Part shown: in pieces, positions 26,797 to 35,321 of the stretch
How positions within the stretch are numbered: the first letter of the stretch is position 1
How the letters are laid out: every line of letters begins with the position of its first letter
Origin: CAVYBY01 sp963766935
GTDB lineage: Bacteria; Actinomycetota; UBA4738; HRBIN12
Assembly: GCA_963766935.1 (NCBI GenBank)
Contig: CAVYBY010000002.1
Span: 186,001-250,000 of the forward strand
DNA: 64,000 nt
Direction: 5' to 3'
Program-made: the position numbers and the translations under genes
Notes under the pieces: generated by a model
What the model was told of the DNA's origin: nothing
Databases searched by the model: none
The model's input: the letters and a program-made list of their open reading frames with translations, nothing else

Positions 26797-27369
26797 GTGG
26801 ACGCCCGGCACGACGGACCTTTTCTCCCGCGAGAGGAACAACAGCTGATGGACGCCCTGCTGGCAGGTGACGAGACGGCCGTGCGTACGCTGTACGCGCG
26901 GTTCGGCCGCTCCGTCTACACGCTCGGTTTCCGGCTGCTCGGCTCTCGCGAGGCCGCGGAGGAGCTCACGCAGGACGTCTTCGTGACCGCCTGGCGGAAA
27001 GCGGCCCGGTTCGACCCGACCCGAGGGCGCCTGTCCACCTGGCTCATGACGATCGCGCACAACCTTGCCGTCGACCGGCTCCGGCGCGAGACGGGGGCCC
27101 GGCGCCCGACGCTCGTCCTCGTCGACGACGTCCCCGACGTGCCCGGGATCGACGAGGAGCGGGTGGTGCTCGAGCGCGATCATGCCGTCCGCGCCCTCTC
27201 GACGTTGTCGATGGCCGAGCGCACGCTCTTGGCCCGCGTCTACGTCGCAGGGTTGACGGCACGCGAGATCGCGGAGGCCGACACCATCCCGCTCGGCACG
27301 GTGAAGACTCGCCTGCGGGCCGCGCTCATCAAGGTGCGCCGCGCGAACGACGAGAAGGAGCAGCGGTGA
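26797..27369 (+). CDS. ECF-family RNA polymerase sigma factor
   Basis: A 190-residue sigma-70 factor with only regions 2 and 4. Region 2 is LYARFGRSVYTLGFRLLG through ELTQDVFVTAWRKAARFD; region 4 is LTAREIAEADTIPLGTVKTRLRAAL. GTG 26797 is preferred because GGAG lies about 9 bases upstream; TTG 26788 is possible. Its TGA overlaps the GTG of the anti-sigma gene by 4 bases. The pair resembles SigK/RskA-like systems that sense envelope stress; the signal here is unknown. Confidence 0.9.
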   Translation: MDARHDGPFLPREEQQLMDALLAGDETAVRTLYARFGRSVYTLGFRLLGSREAAEELTQDVFVTAWRKAARFDPTRGRLSTWLMTIAHNLAVDRLRRETGARRPTLVLVDDVPDVPGIDEERVVLERDHAVRALSTLSMAERTLLARVYVAGLTAREIAEADTIPLGTVKTRLRAALIKVRRANDEKEQR

Positions 27370-28151
27370 CCTGCCTCGCGGTTCGCGAGCTGCTTGCCGA
27401 GCATGCGCTCGGCGTGCTCGACGGGCACAATGCGTCGGCGGTCGAGCGGCACCTCGCCTGGTGCGCGGCCTGCCGGAGGGAGGAGGCCGATCTGCGCGGT
27501 GCGGCCTCCACCGTCGGGTTCGCCCTTCCGGCCGCCGAGCCGGATCCGGAGCTCGAGACGCGGGTCGTCGCCGCCCTGCGCGAGGTCTCCACCCCCCGCG
27601 CGCGGCCGTCCGCGCGCGGCCGGCTCGCGGTGGCGTCCGTCGTGGCCGCGATGGTGGCGGTCTCGGGGCTCGGATGGGGGGCGGTCATGGCCGGGCGGGC
27701 GACGCGGCTCGAGGACCAGGCCCGGATCGCGAAGACCGCGGCGGAGCAGGCCGCCGAGCGCTTCGCCAATCTCCTGGCCGGTCTGGAGTTCGCCGATCCG
27801 GAAGCGGAGGCGTTTCTCGGCACGCTGGCCCCGAAGGGGGAGGGGACGGCCTATGGCTCGGCGGTGACGCTCGTCGCGCCCTCGGTGAACGACCAGATCC
27901 TCGTGGTGGTCGGCGGGCTCCCCGCGCAGGGCCACATGCCGTATGAGGTCGTGATCGGCGACGGTCACGGGAACCGGATCCATCTTGGACCGATCCGGCT
28001 CGACACCGGCGGGAACGGAGAGATCGCGCGGGAGACCGCCGCGGATCTATCCGGACTCGTCCGGGTCGTCGTCGTCGACGTCAAGGGAACGGTCGTGCTC
28101 CACGGGATGCTGGAGGCGCACTCGACCGTTCCCTCGCCGGGCTCGCGGTGA
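27366..28151 (+). CDS. anti-sigma factor, zinc-finger RskA-like
   Basis: A 261-residue membrane protein. The cytoplasmic N-terminus carries the ZAS motif (ERHLAWCAAC, preceded by another His) that binds the cognate sigma factor; one transmembrane helix lies at about residues 86-106 (AVASVVAAMVAVSGLGWGA); the outer C-terminal RskA-like domain (ILVVVGGLPAQGHMPYEV) is preceded by a short coiled coil. Translationally coupled to the sigma gene (GTGA). Regulated proteolysis of this protein would release the sigma factor, as in related pairs. Confidence 0.85.
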   Translation: MTCLAVRELLAEHALGVLDGHNASAVERHLAWCAACRREEADLRGAASTVGFALPAAEPDPELETRVVAALREVSTPRARPSARGRLAVASVVAAMVAVSGLGWGAVMAGRATRLEDQARIAKTAAEQAAERFANLLAGLEFADPEAEAFLGTLAPKGEGTAYGSAVTLVAPSVNDQILVVVGGLPAQGHMPYEVVIGDGHGNRIHLGPIRLDTGGNGEIARETAADLSGLVRVVVVDVKGTVVLHGMLEAHSTVPSPGSR

Positions 28152-28161
28152 CGATCGCGCC

Positions 28162-29166
28162 GTGCGCTTCGGGCTGAGCCTTCCCCACTACGGGTTCTCG
28201 CTCGCGCCGGGCGAGCCGATCACCTTCGCGGCGTGCGCCGAATGGGCCGTGCGGGCCGAGCAGCTCGGGTTCGACTCGATCTGGATCTCGGACCACTTCT
28301 TCTACTCGTTCGAGCGCTACGGGGCCGGGTCGGATCCCATCGCCTCGCTCGAGGCCACGTCGACGCTCGCCGCACTCGCCGCGATGACGAAGCGAGTTCG
28401 TTTGGGAGCGCTGGTGCTCGGCGCTCCGTTCCGGCACCCGTCCGTGCTGGCGAAGACCGCCGCCACGATCGACCGGCTGTCCGGGGGACGGTTCGAGCTC
28501 GGCCTCGGCGCCGGCTGGCTCGAGCAGGAGTTCACCGCGTTCGGCTATCCGTTCGGGACCGTGGGGGAACGGTTCGATCGACTCGAGACCACGCTGGAGG
28601 TGATCGACGCGCTGCTCGGACACGACGGCCCGGTCACGCTCGACGCCGGCGGGGTCTCGCTCGCCGGGGCGTCGCTCGAACCGCCGGCGGTGTCGCGCCC
28701 CTTGCCGGTCTGGGTCGGGGGCAAAGGGGGACCGAGGCTGCTCAAGCTTGCCGCGCGGTTCGCGTCGGGGTGGAACGTGGTCTGGCGGATGTCACCACGG
28801 GAGTACTCGGGCGCGACCGACCGCGTGGTCGCGGCGTGCGAGTCGGTGGGGCGAGACCCGGCGACCTTTCGCCGCGCGATCGGGCTGTACACGATGGTGG
28901 GCGAGGACGAGACGGGCGCGCGCGCCGCGTTCGAACGCGGCCGGGCGGCGATGCCGGGCGGTGCGCTCGACGGCGAGACCTTCGAGTCCTGGAGCGCGGA
29001 CACGCTCTCCGGCTCGCCGGATCAGGCGTTGGAGCGGATCGCGGCGTTCGAGGCGCTCGGTGTCGAGGAGATCGTGGTGGCCCCGTGGGTGCTGCCGTTC
29101 GCGGTTCCCGAGCCGGAGCGGGTCGAGGTGTTCGCCGACCGGGTCCTGCGGCCGCTGCGAACATGA
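28162..29166 (+). CDS. LLM-class flavin-dependent oxidoreductase (luciferase-like)
   Basis: TIM-barrel flavin or F420-dependent oxidoreductase, 334 residues. Typical blocks are FGLSLPHYGF at the N-terminus, AEQLGFDSIWISDHFF, FRHPSVLAKTAATIDRLSGGRFELGLGAGW near residue 95-125, GERFDRLETTLEVI and PLPVWVGGKGGPRLLKLAARFASGWN. Actinobacteria use many F420-dependent members; the cofactor and substrate are not decided by sequence. Starts at GTG 28162, 10 bases after the anti-sigma gene, and its stop overlaps the ATG of the next small gene. Confidence 0.85.
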   Translation: MRFGLSLPHYGFSLAPGEPITFAACAEWAVRAEQLGFDSIWISDHFFYSFERYGAGSDPIASLEATSTLAALAAMTKRVRLGALVLGAPFRHPSVLAKTAATIDRLSGGRFELGLGAGWLEQEFTAFGYPFGTVGERFDRLETTLEVIDALLGHDGPVTLDAGGVSLAGASLEPPAVSRPLPVWVGGKGGPRLLKLAARFASGWNVVWRMSPREYSGATDRVVAACESVGRDPATFRRAIGLYTMVGEDETGARAAFERGRAAMPGGALDGETFESWSADTLSGSPDQALERIAAFEALGVEEIVVAPWVLPFAVPEPERVEVFADRVLRPLRT

Positions 29167-29378
29167 TGGAGCCCGCGGATGCGGCGGTGCGAGTGCTGGA
29201 GGAGGAGGGCACGCCGCTTCACTGGACCAAGATCCAGGACCTCGCGCTCACCCGCGGGTATCTCGACCCGTTCACGATGCCGGACATCCGGCGCCGGCTC
29301 CTCGCCGCGCTGCACGAGGCGGCTGCGGACGGCCGGGTGCGCCGCTTGGGCCGGGGGATGTTCGCCCCGAACGTCTAG
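29163..29378 (+). CDS. small HARE-HTH-like winged-helix protein
   Basis: A 71-residue protein consisting of one domain: AVRVLEEEGTPLHWTKI, a middle helix region, RRLLAALHEAAADGRVRRLG and GMFAP at the end. This matches the HARE-HTH pattern (as in RNA polymerase delta subunit and restriction-linked proteins), a DNA-binding winged helix. ATG 29163 overlaps the previous stop (ATGA). Its TAG stop is shared within CTAG with the convergent gene. A role as a small transcription or chromatin factor is an inference. Confidence 0.6.
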   Translation: MMEPADAAVRVLEEEGTPLHWTKIQDLALTRGYLDPFTMPDIRRRLLAALHEAAADGRVRRLGRGMFAPNV

Positions 29379-29686
29379 GCCTTGGCGGCGGTCTTCTTCG
29401 CGGAGCTGCGGCGGCCGGCGCTCTTGCGCCGTGGCCGTCGTGCGGCGCTCTTCTTGGCGCGCGCGGCGGTGGTCTTCTTGGCGCGTGTACCGGTCGTGCT
29501 CGCGGCCTCGGAGGCGAGCATCTTCTTCGGACGACCGCGCCGCGGCTTACGCGCACCAACGATCAAGTCGTTGATGTGCCGGCTGCACATGTCCTTTACG
29601 AAGTTGCCCCGGGCCAGCTTGATCGTCACGCTCTCGACGGCCGGGTTCCCACAGGCATCGCAGACGAGAATCGTTTTCTCGGCCAT
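29375..29686 (-). CDS. small zinc-ribbon, AT-hook protein with histone H1-like tail
   Basis: A 103-residue protein. Residues 1-45 contain a zinc-ribbon-like VCDACG with a later MCSRH, followed by an AT-hook core (RRGRPKK, near residues 48-54), then about 50 residues of Lys/Arg/Ala-rich sequence (AKKTTAARAKKSAARRP), like histone H1 tails. This combination predicts a nucleoid-associated DNA-binding protein. A GAGAGGGG Shine-Dalgarno sequence precedes the ATG at 29686. It resembles in design the lysine-rich tail of Ku at 59564. I do not recognise a named family. Confidence 0.65.
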   Translation of the reverse strand: MAEKTILVCDACGNPAVESVTIKLARGNFVKDMCSRHINDLIVGARKPRRGRPKKMLASEAASTTGTRAKKTTAARAKKSAARRPRRKSAGRRSSAKKTAAKA

Positions 29687-29702
29687 CGTTTCCCCTCTCG
29701 TT

Positions 29703-29718
29703 ATTGACCGGCGTCAAT
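29703..29718. promoter_or_regulatory. inverted repeat upstream of the AT-hook protein gene
   Basis: ATTGAC (29703-29708) and GTCAAT (29713-29718) are exact complements around CGGC. It lies 17-32 bases before the ATG at 29686 and just after the end of glpX, so it may be an operator of the AT-hook gene; on the minus strand TTGACG could double as a -35 box. Confidence 0.4.
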
Positions 29719-29731
29719 GTCCGACGCCGTG

Positions 29732-30724
29732 CTATGGACGATACTGTACACCAGTGAATCGTTCGAGTTTCTCGAAGCGGTGTTCCGCTTCCACCCAACG
29801 GGTTGTGCCGGAGCGAGCCCGCATCACCATGGAGTGGGTCGTCGCTCCGTCCGGAGAGTAGCCCACGCCTCTCAGCAACGCGCCGTCGGTGATGCCGGTG
29901 GCGGCGAAAAAGACGTCTTCGCCTTTCACCAAATCGTCCGTCGTGAGGACCGCGGCCGGATCCAGGCCCTGTTCGACCAGCAGGTTTCGTTCTGCTTCAT
30001 CCCGCGGATAAAGACGACCCTGGATCGTGCCGCCGAGACATTTCAACGCCGCGGCCGCGATGACGCCTTCGGGCGTACCGCCGATGCCCATGAGCAGATC
30101 GACGCCGGTCCTCGGGGCGGCGGCGGCGATGGCGCCCGCCACGTCGCCGTCGCTGATGAGGAATACCCGTGCACCGAGTCCGCGGATCGCGTTGATCATC
30201 TCGGTGTGGCGCGGGCGATCGAGCACGGTCACCGCGATCTCCTCGGGACGGACTCCCTTGGCCTTCGCCACGAGACGCACGTTCTCTTCGGGGGGCGCCG
30301 TGACGTCGATCACGCCCGCCGCCTCGGCGCCGGTGACGATTTTCTCCATGTAGACCGCGGCGCCGGGAAAGAGCATCGATCCACGTGGCGCGAGCGCGAT
30401 CACGGCCAGCGCGTTCGGCTGACCGATGCTCGTCAGGGTCGTTCCGTCGATCGGGTCGACCGCGACGTCGCATTGCGGGCCGCTGCCGTCGCCGACGGGC
30501 TCTCCGTTGAAGAGCATGGGGGCTTCGTCTTTCTCGCCCTCACCGATCACGACCGTCCCGCGCATCGAGACGCTGTCGATCATGAGCCGCATCGCGTCGA
30601 CGGCTGCCTGATCGGCCGCGATCTTGTCGCCGTGTCCGATCCAGCGTCCCGCGGCGAGCGCAGCCGCCTCCGTCACGCGAACCAACTCCATCGCGAGGTT
30701 CCGGTCCGGCCGGGCGCTGGTCAC
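29732..30724 (-). CDS. glpX: class II fructose-1,6-bisphosphatase
   Basis: Gluconeogenic enzyme hydrolysing fructose 1,6-bisphosphate; 330 residues, full length. GlpX-type motifs: RGTVVIGEGEKDEAPML near residue 55, metal-binding VAVDPIDGTTL near 88, and MGIGGTPEGVIAAAALKC near 210. Start GTG 30724. It is the last gene of a minus-strand run with the epimerase and pgsA, 4 bases after the epimerase stop. The C-terminus (RFEKLERFTGVQYRP) is near the convergent small-gene region. Confidence 0.93.
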   Translation of the reverse strand: MTSARPDRNLAMELVRVTEAAALAAGRWIGHGDKIAADQAAVDAMRLMIDSVSMRGTVVIGEGEKDEAPMLFNGEPVGDGSGPQCDVAVDPIDGTTLTSIGQPNALAVIALAPRGSMLFPGAAVYMEKIVTGAEAAGVIDVTAPPEENVRLVAKAKGVRPEEIAVTVLDRPRHTEMINAIRGLGARVFLISDGDVAGAIAAAAPRTGVDLLMGIGGTPEGVIAAAALKCLGGTIQGRLYPRDEAERNLLVEQGLDPAAVLTTDDLVKGEDVFFAATGITDGALLRGVGYSPDGATTHSMVMRARSGTTRWVEAEHRFEKLERFTGVQYRP

Positions 30725-30728
30725 GGGC

Positions 30729-31730
30729 TCATCCTACGCGGTCCGCTTCGTTCGGCAGAAGGCCGCGCGCGCGATACCAATCGACGGCGCGGCGAACGGT
30801 CTCCTCGATGGGTGTGTACTCGAGGCCGAGCTCGCGCTCGGCGCGAGAACCGTCGTAGCGGTGGCCGTGCAGCAGGGTCTTGAGCATGGCCGGACACACC
30901 GGCAGCCCCGGACGGATCCGGTTCGCGACGCCGACGAGCGGCACGGCGGCGCGAACGAGCGGCCGGGGGATCCACACGACCCGGCGCGGCCCGCCCGCGT
31001 GCTCGCGCAACAGCTCGACCGCCCGCGCCGCCGGGAGCGAGGCCCCGTTCAGCAGGTAGCGCTGACCCGGCTCGCCGCGTGCTTCCGCGAGCAGATGTCC
31101 CTGCGCGCAGTCCCGGATGTCGACGACCGAGAGCACGGTCTCGAGCAGTGCGGTCCGGTTCGCGCGGGCAAGACGTAACAGGAGCGTTGCCGTTCCCGTC
31201 GTCCGCCCAGGCCCCTGCACCGACGACGGGTTCACGCAGACGAGATCCAGCCCGAGCTCCTCCGCGAGCACGAGCCCGCGCCGCTCGGCAATGGTCTTGG
31301 AGCGTTCGTAATCCGAAAGGAACCATCCGCGGTGAGCGGTGTCCTCCCGGCCGACGAGGCCGCGGCGCTCGCCGATCGTGGCCGCCGACGAGGTGAGGAT
31401 CACGCGGGCGGCTCCGGCTGAGGCCGCGGCCCGCAGCACGTGGAGCGTTCCGCCGACGTTCGTCTCGAACATCGCCGCGGGATTGCGGATGCAGATGGCA
31501 TTGATCCCGGCCACATGAAAGACGGTCGAGCATCCGTCGATCCCCGCGGCGAGCGCGGCGCCGTCGCGGACGTCGCCGCGGACGGGGATCGCCCCGAGGG
31601 AGCGCACCCGGTCGGCGGCCGCGTCGCTTCTCGCGAGCGCGCGCACCTCCCGGCCCTGCGCCACGAGACCTTCGAGGACGGCACGGCCGATGAACCCGCT
31701 CCCGCCCGTGATGAAGGCGGGCTCGGTCAC
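30729..31730 (-). CDS. NAD-dependent epimerase/dehydratase (extended SDR)
   Basis: A 333-residue extended short-chain dehydrogenase/reductase. N-terminal cofactor loop FITGGSGFIGRAV, VFHVAGINA, catalytic Ser in LTSSAATIG and the YxxxK in DYERSK near residue 147 are all present, with NPSSVQGPGR downstream. It resembles the hopanoid-associated or dihydroflavonol-reductase-like branch; the sugar or steroid substrate is unknown. The start GTG 31730 overlaps the pgsA stop (GTGA), and glpX follows 4 bases after its stop, so the three are co-transcribed. Confidence 0.85.
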   Translation of the reverse strand: MTEPAFITGGSGFIGRAVLEGLVAQGREVRALARSDAAADRVRSLGAIPVRGDVRDGAALAAGIDGCSTVFHVAGINAICIRNPAAMFETNVGGTLHVLRAAASAGAARVILTSSAATIGERRGLVGREDTAHRGWFLSDYERSKTIAERRGLVLAEELGLDLVCVNPSSVQGPGRTTGTATLLLRLARANRTALLETVLSVVDIRDCAQGHLLAEARGEPGQRYLLNGASLPAARAVELLREHAGGPRRVVWIPRPLVRAAVPLVGVANRIRPGLPVCPAMLKTLLHGHRYDGSRAERELGLEYTPIEETVRRAVDWYRARGLLPNEADRVG

Positions 31731-32308
31731 CGGCGGTCGCGAGCGCGCGTGAGCCGGCCGGAGAGGTTGCCGACGTAGTCGAGCCCCGACCAGACGGTGA
31801 CGACCGCCGCGATCACGAGCCCGAACTGATCGATGAAGACGTCGCCGACCTGGATGTCGGGCCGGACGAGCACGAGCAGGACCGCGAGGAACTGGAGGTT
31901 CGCCTTGGCCTTGCCGAGCACCGATGCGCCGACCGGTTCGCCGTCGACGGCACTCGCCGCACCCTTGAGGCCGAGCACGAGCAGCTCGCGGCCGATGATC
32001 ACGACCCCGATCCAGGCGGAGGCCCGGTCGACGGCGACGAGCGCGATGAGCGTTCCCGACACGAGCAGCTTGTCGGCCGTCGTGTCCATGAACGTCCCCA
32101 GCGCGGTGATCTGCTTCCAGCGGCGGGCGAGCCGCCCGTCGACGAAATCGGTGATCGCGGCAACGGCGAACAAGGCGCCGCCGGCGGCAAACGCCCGGCT
32201 GTGCTTGGGGCCCGCGAGGACCAGGGCCACCACCACGGGGGTCAGGACCACCCGCAGGTACGTGACCCAACGGAGAAAGACTGCGGCGCGGTCGTCGGCG
32301 GTGCTCAC
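31727..32308 (-). CDS. pgsA: CDP-diacylglycerol--glycerol-3-phosphate 3-phosphatidyltransferase
   Basis: Integral membrane enzyme for phosphatidylglycerol phosphate synthesis; 193 residues with about five to six helices. The CDP-alcohol phosphotransferase signature is complete: DG in DFVDGRLARR, then G and the two catalytic Asp in GTFMDTTADK (residues about 54-82). Start GTG 32308. First gene of the pgsA-epimerase-glpX operon and divergent from the PHP gene. Other CDP-alcohol transferases share the motif, so the exact acceptor is a family-based call. Confidence 0.85.
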   Translation of the reverse strand: MSTADDRAAVFLRWVTYLRVVLTPVVVALVLAGPKHSRAFAAGGALFAVAAITDFVDGRLARRWKQITALGTFMDTTADKLLVSGTLIALVAVDRASAWIGVVIIGRELLVLGLKGAASAVDGEPVGASVLGKAKANLQFLAVLLVLVRPDIQVGDVFIDQFGLVIAAVVTVWSGLDYVGNLSGRLTRARDRR

Positions 32309-32382
32309 GTGGCTCGCCCCATGCTATCTGGCGCCCGGCGGGATCGGGCCCTTCAGCGGATGACGGGACCTCCGCCGCCTGC

Positions 32383-32388
32383 CAGGCT
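32383..32388 (+). promoter_or_regulatory. weak -10-like element of the PHP gene
   Basis: CAGGCT ends 6 bases before the ATG at 32395; it departs from TAnnnT at the first position but keeps the leaderless spacing. Confidence 0.3.
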
Positions 32389-32394
32389 GGCGCG

Positions 32395-33222
32395 ATGCCT
32401 GGCTACGACCTGCACACACATTCGACGTACTCGGACGGGACGGCGACGATCGCCGAGAACGTCCGGCTCGCCGCCGAGCGCGGGCTCGAGGGCCTGGGCA
32501 TCACCGATCACGACACCACCGACGGACTGGCCGAGGCGGAGACGGCGGCCGGGGAGCTCGGCATCGAGGCCGTCCCCGGCGTGGAGCTCTCGGCCGAGCT
32601 CGACGGGGCCAGCGTGCACGTGCTCGCCTACTGGATCGACCCCGCGAACGAGGAGCTGGAGACGGAGCTTGCGCGTCTTCGCGACACCCGGTTCCGCCGG
32701 GGCGAGCTGATCGTCGAGAAGCTCCAGGCGCTCGGCTACGGCCTGTCCTTCGAGCGCGTACGCGAGATCGCGGGTGACGACCTGATCGCCAGGCCGCACA
32801 TCGCCGAGGCGATGGTCGAGGCCGGGATCGTGGCCCAGGAGAAGGAGGCGTTCGACCGGTTCATCTCCGACGGCGGGATCGCGTACGTGCCCAAGCACGC
32901 GCTGCACCCGATGGTCGCGCTCCAGCTGATCCGCCGCGCCGGTGGCGCCTGCGTGCTGGCGCATCCCGGGATGTGGCGGGGTTCGGAGTCGATCCCGGAA
33001 GCCCTGATCGAGGAGATGGCCGACGGGGGCATGGCCGGGCTCGAGGTCTTCCACCCGGACCACGACGAGGCGAAGCGGGCGCAGTACGCGGTCATCGCCG
33101 AGCGCCTCGGGCTCATCCCGACGGGCTCCTCGGACTGCCATGGCGCGCGATACGACTTCCGGCTGGGTTGCGAGACGACCACGGTCGAGCGCGTCCTCGA
33201 GCTGCGTCGTCGCGCGGGCTGA
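32395..33222 (+). CDS. PHP-domain phosphoesterase (RNase AM/YciV-like)
   Basis: A 275-residue metal-dependent phosphoesterase. Metal ligands occur in YDLHTHSTYSDGT at the N-terminus, ITDHDTTDG near residue 37, VPGVELSAE near 63, VLAHPGMW and SSDCHG near the C-terminus. This order is typical of PHP proteins that act on 3',5'-nucleotide bisphosphates or RNA 5' ends. The gene is divergent from pgsA and probably leaderless. Confidence 0.87.
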   Translation: MPGYDLHTHSTYSDGTATIAENVRLAAERGLEGLGITDHDTTDGLAEAETAAGELGIEAVPGVELSAELDGASVHVLAYWIDPANEELETELARLRDTRFRRGELIVEKLQALGYGLSFERVREIAGDDLIARPHIAEAMVEAGIVAQEKEAFDRFISDGGIAYVPKHALHPMVALQLIRRAGGACVLAHPGMWRGSESIPEALIEEMADGGMAGLEVFHPDHDEAKRAQYAVIAERLGLIPTGSSDCHGARYDFRLGCETTTVERVLELRRRAG

Positions 33223-33248
33223 CGGACGATCTGAATCCTCGCGCGGGC

Positions 33249-33254
33249 TAGGAT
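33249..33254 (+). promoter_or_regulatory. -10-like element of the HAD gene
   Basis: TAGGAT ends 10 bases before ATG 33265 and overlaps the alternative ATG 33253, which favours 33265 as the start. Confidence 0.35.
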
Positions 33255-33264
33255 GGCCGCCCGG

Positions 33265-33929
33265 ATGGGCGACCTCGACATCGTGTTCCTCGACATCGGC
33301 GGCGTGATGTACGACGACACGATCTATGCCCGGGCCTGGCAGCGGGCCCTCCTCGAAAGCGGTGCGGAGATCGAGCCCGGCGCCTTCGAGCGGGAGTACA
33401 CGCTCGCCCGCGCCGAGCAACGGGGCTCGTTCCGCCGCCGGATGACCGAGCGGTTCCTCGGTCTCAGGCGCCGATGTCGAGGCCGTGGAGCGGATCGCCG
33501 CGCGCTACTGGTCCTACCCGGCCACCGCTCTGTATCCCGACGTCGTCCCAACCCTGACGGAGCTGCGCACGAGCTACCGGCTCGGCGTGCTGGCGAACCA
33601 GCCGAGCGACGTCCGGGCCGCGATGCGGCGCGATGGTCTCGAACCGTTCTTCGAGGCGTGGGCGATCTCGGACGACCTGGGCGTGAGCAAGCCGGATCCA
33701 CGGCTGTTCGCGCTCGCGCTCGACCTGGCCGGCGCCGAGCCGGGCCGCGCGGTCATGGTGGGGGACCGGCTCGACTACGACGTCCGTCCGGCCAAGTCGG
33801 CCGGTATGCGCGCCGTGTGGATGCTCCGGGGCGAGGCCCCGGACGAGCCGACGGCCGCCCAGCTCGCCGAGGCCGACGGGGCGGTTCGCGTCGATGGCCG
33901 AGCTTCCGGCGCTCCTGTCCTCGTGGTGA
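33265..33929 (+). CDS. HAD-superfamily hydrolase, two apparent frameshifts
   Basis: Phosphatase-like HAD protein of about 221 residues. Motif I is unusual: IVFLDIGGVMYDD lacks the second Asp of DxD at the normal spacing (DIGGV, as in the epoxide-hydrolase-like HAD branch). Motif II is LGVLANQPSD, the motif III lysine is in GVSKPDP and motif IV is VMVGDRLDYDV. The frame changes near 33464 and near 33890; the last frame restores MAELPALLSSW and a TGA at 33927 that overlaps the GTG of the NDH-2 gene. The substrate is unknown. Single-base indels in the assembly are the likely cause. Confidence 0.75.
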
Positions 33930-35221
33930 GCGGCCGGCGGGTGCTCGTGGTCGGGGGCGGATTCGCCGGTGTGTACGCGGCGATCGAGATGCGCGATCTG
34001 GTTTCCGCCGGCAACCGGCTGACGCTCGTCAGCGAGGAGAGCTTCTTCCAGTATCAGCCGTTCCTGCCCGAGGTGGCGTCCGGGACGATCGACCCGCGCG
34101 CCATCGTCGTGCCCCTGCGGCCGCTCCTTCGGCACGCGACCGTCGTGCGGGGCGAGGTGACGGAGATCGACCACCGCTCGAAGCGGGCCCTGGTCCGCGT
34201 CCCCGACGACGGCGGAACGCTCTTCATCGAATACGACGTCCTCGTGCTGACAGCCGGGTCGTCGTCGCGGGTCCTGCCCATTCCGGGCCTTGCCGAGCAC
34301 GGGATCGGGTTCAAGACGATCCAGGAGGCCATCTACCTTCGGAACCGTGTCCTGTCACGCCTGGACGTCGCGTCCGAGACGGCAGACGCCGAGGTCCGGG
34401 ACGCCGCGCTCACGTTCGTCGTGATCGGCGGCGGATACGCGGGCGTCGAGGCGCTCGGCGAGCTCGAGGACCTGGCCCGGGACGCGATCCGGGGCTACCG
34501 AGGGCTGCGGTCCGGCGCGATGCGTTGGGTCCTCGTCGAGGCCGCCGACCGGATCCTGCCCGAGCTCTCACCCGATCTGGCCGCCTACGCCTCGGAGCGC
34601 CTGCGCGAGCGCGGGATCGAGGTGCTGACGGGGACCACGCTCGTCTCGGCCGAGGGCGGCGTGCTCGAGCTCTCCGACGGACGGCGGCTGCCCGCCGGCA
34701 CGCTCGTGTGGACGGCGGGGGTGACCCCATCCCCGCTGGCGGCGGCCTCGGGCTTCCCGCTCGACGAACGCGGTCGCATCGAGGTCGACGACCGCCTGCG
34801 CGTGGCCGGCGTCGACGCCGCGTGGGCCGCCGGAGACATCGCGGCCGTCCCCGACCGCACCACCGGCGGGATCGCGCCGCCGACCGCCCAGCACGGGATG
34901 CGCGAGGGGCGCCGGCTCGGGCGCAACGTCACGGCCGAGCTCGGCGGCGGATCGGCCCGGCCGTTCGTCTGGCGGAGCGTCGGGAGCGTCTGTTCGCTGG
35001 GCCGCTACAAGGGCGTCGCCGAGGTCTTCGGCATGAAGATCACGGGGTTCCCCGCGTGGTTCCTCCACCGCTCCTACCACCTGTGGGCGATGCCGACCCT
35101 CGCTCGCCGGGTCCGCATCGCGATGGACTGGACGGTGGCCCTCCTGTTCCCTCGCGACACCGCCCAGCTCGGTTCGTTCGAGCATCCCCACGAGCCATTT
35201 CGCCGCGCCGCAGGGGCCTGA
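33926..35221 (+). CDS. type II NADH dehydrogenase (NDH-2-like, FAD-dependent)
   Basis: Membrane-associated flavoprotein oxidising NADH without proton pumping; 431 residues. FAD-binding VLVVGGGFAGVYAA begins at residue 6, the NAD-binding VVIGGGYAGVEALGEL is near 165, and AAWAAGDIAAVP binds the flavin in the C-terminal part. A C-terminal amphipathic segment (TGFPAWFLHRSYHLWAMP) should anchor it to the membrane. Start GTG 33926 overlaps the HAD stop (GTGA). The frame is also open upstream through part of the HAD gene, but that is an artefact of its frameshift. Confidence 0.85.
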   Translation: MSGRRVLVVGGGFAGVYAAIEMRDLVSAGNRLTLVSEESFFQYQPFLPEVASGTIDPRAIVVPLRPLLRHATVVRGEVTEIDHRSKRALVRVPDDGGTLFIEYDVLVLTAGSSSRVLPIPGLAEHGIGFKTIQEAIYLRNRVLSRLDVASETADAEVRDAALTFVVIGGGYAGVEALGELEDLARDAIRGYRGLRSGAMRWVLVEAADRILPELSPDLAAYASERLRERGIEVLTGTTLVSAEGGVLELSDGRRLPAGTLVWTAGVTPSPLAAASGFPLDERGRIEVDDRLRVAGVDAAWAAGDIAAVPDRTTGGIAPPTAQHGMREGRRLGRNVTAELGGGSARPFVWRSVGSVCSLGRYKGVAEVFGMKITGFPAWFLHRSYHLWAMPTLARRVRIAMDWTVALLFPRDTAQLGSFEHPHEPFRRAAGA

Positions 35222-35321
35222 GCGAGGTTTGTCCGGCGCTTAACCGCGGACTTGGCCTTTCTTATCGGCCGCCCCCGTAGCGTGACCTCACCGGCCGGAG
35301 GTTCCGGACGGCGAGGAGGTC

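Noticed and set aside
33485..35221. Apparent HAD hydrolase-NADH dehydrogenase fusion protein
   Set aside because: The open frame joins them only because the HAD gene is frameshifted; the proper HAD stop (33927) overlaps a GTG that starts a normal NDH-2.
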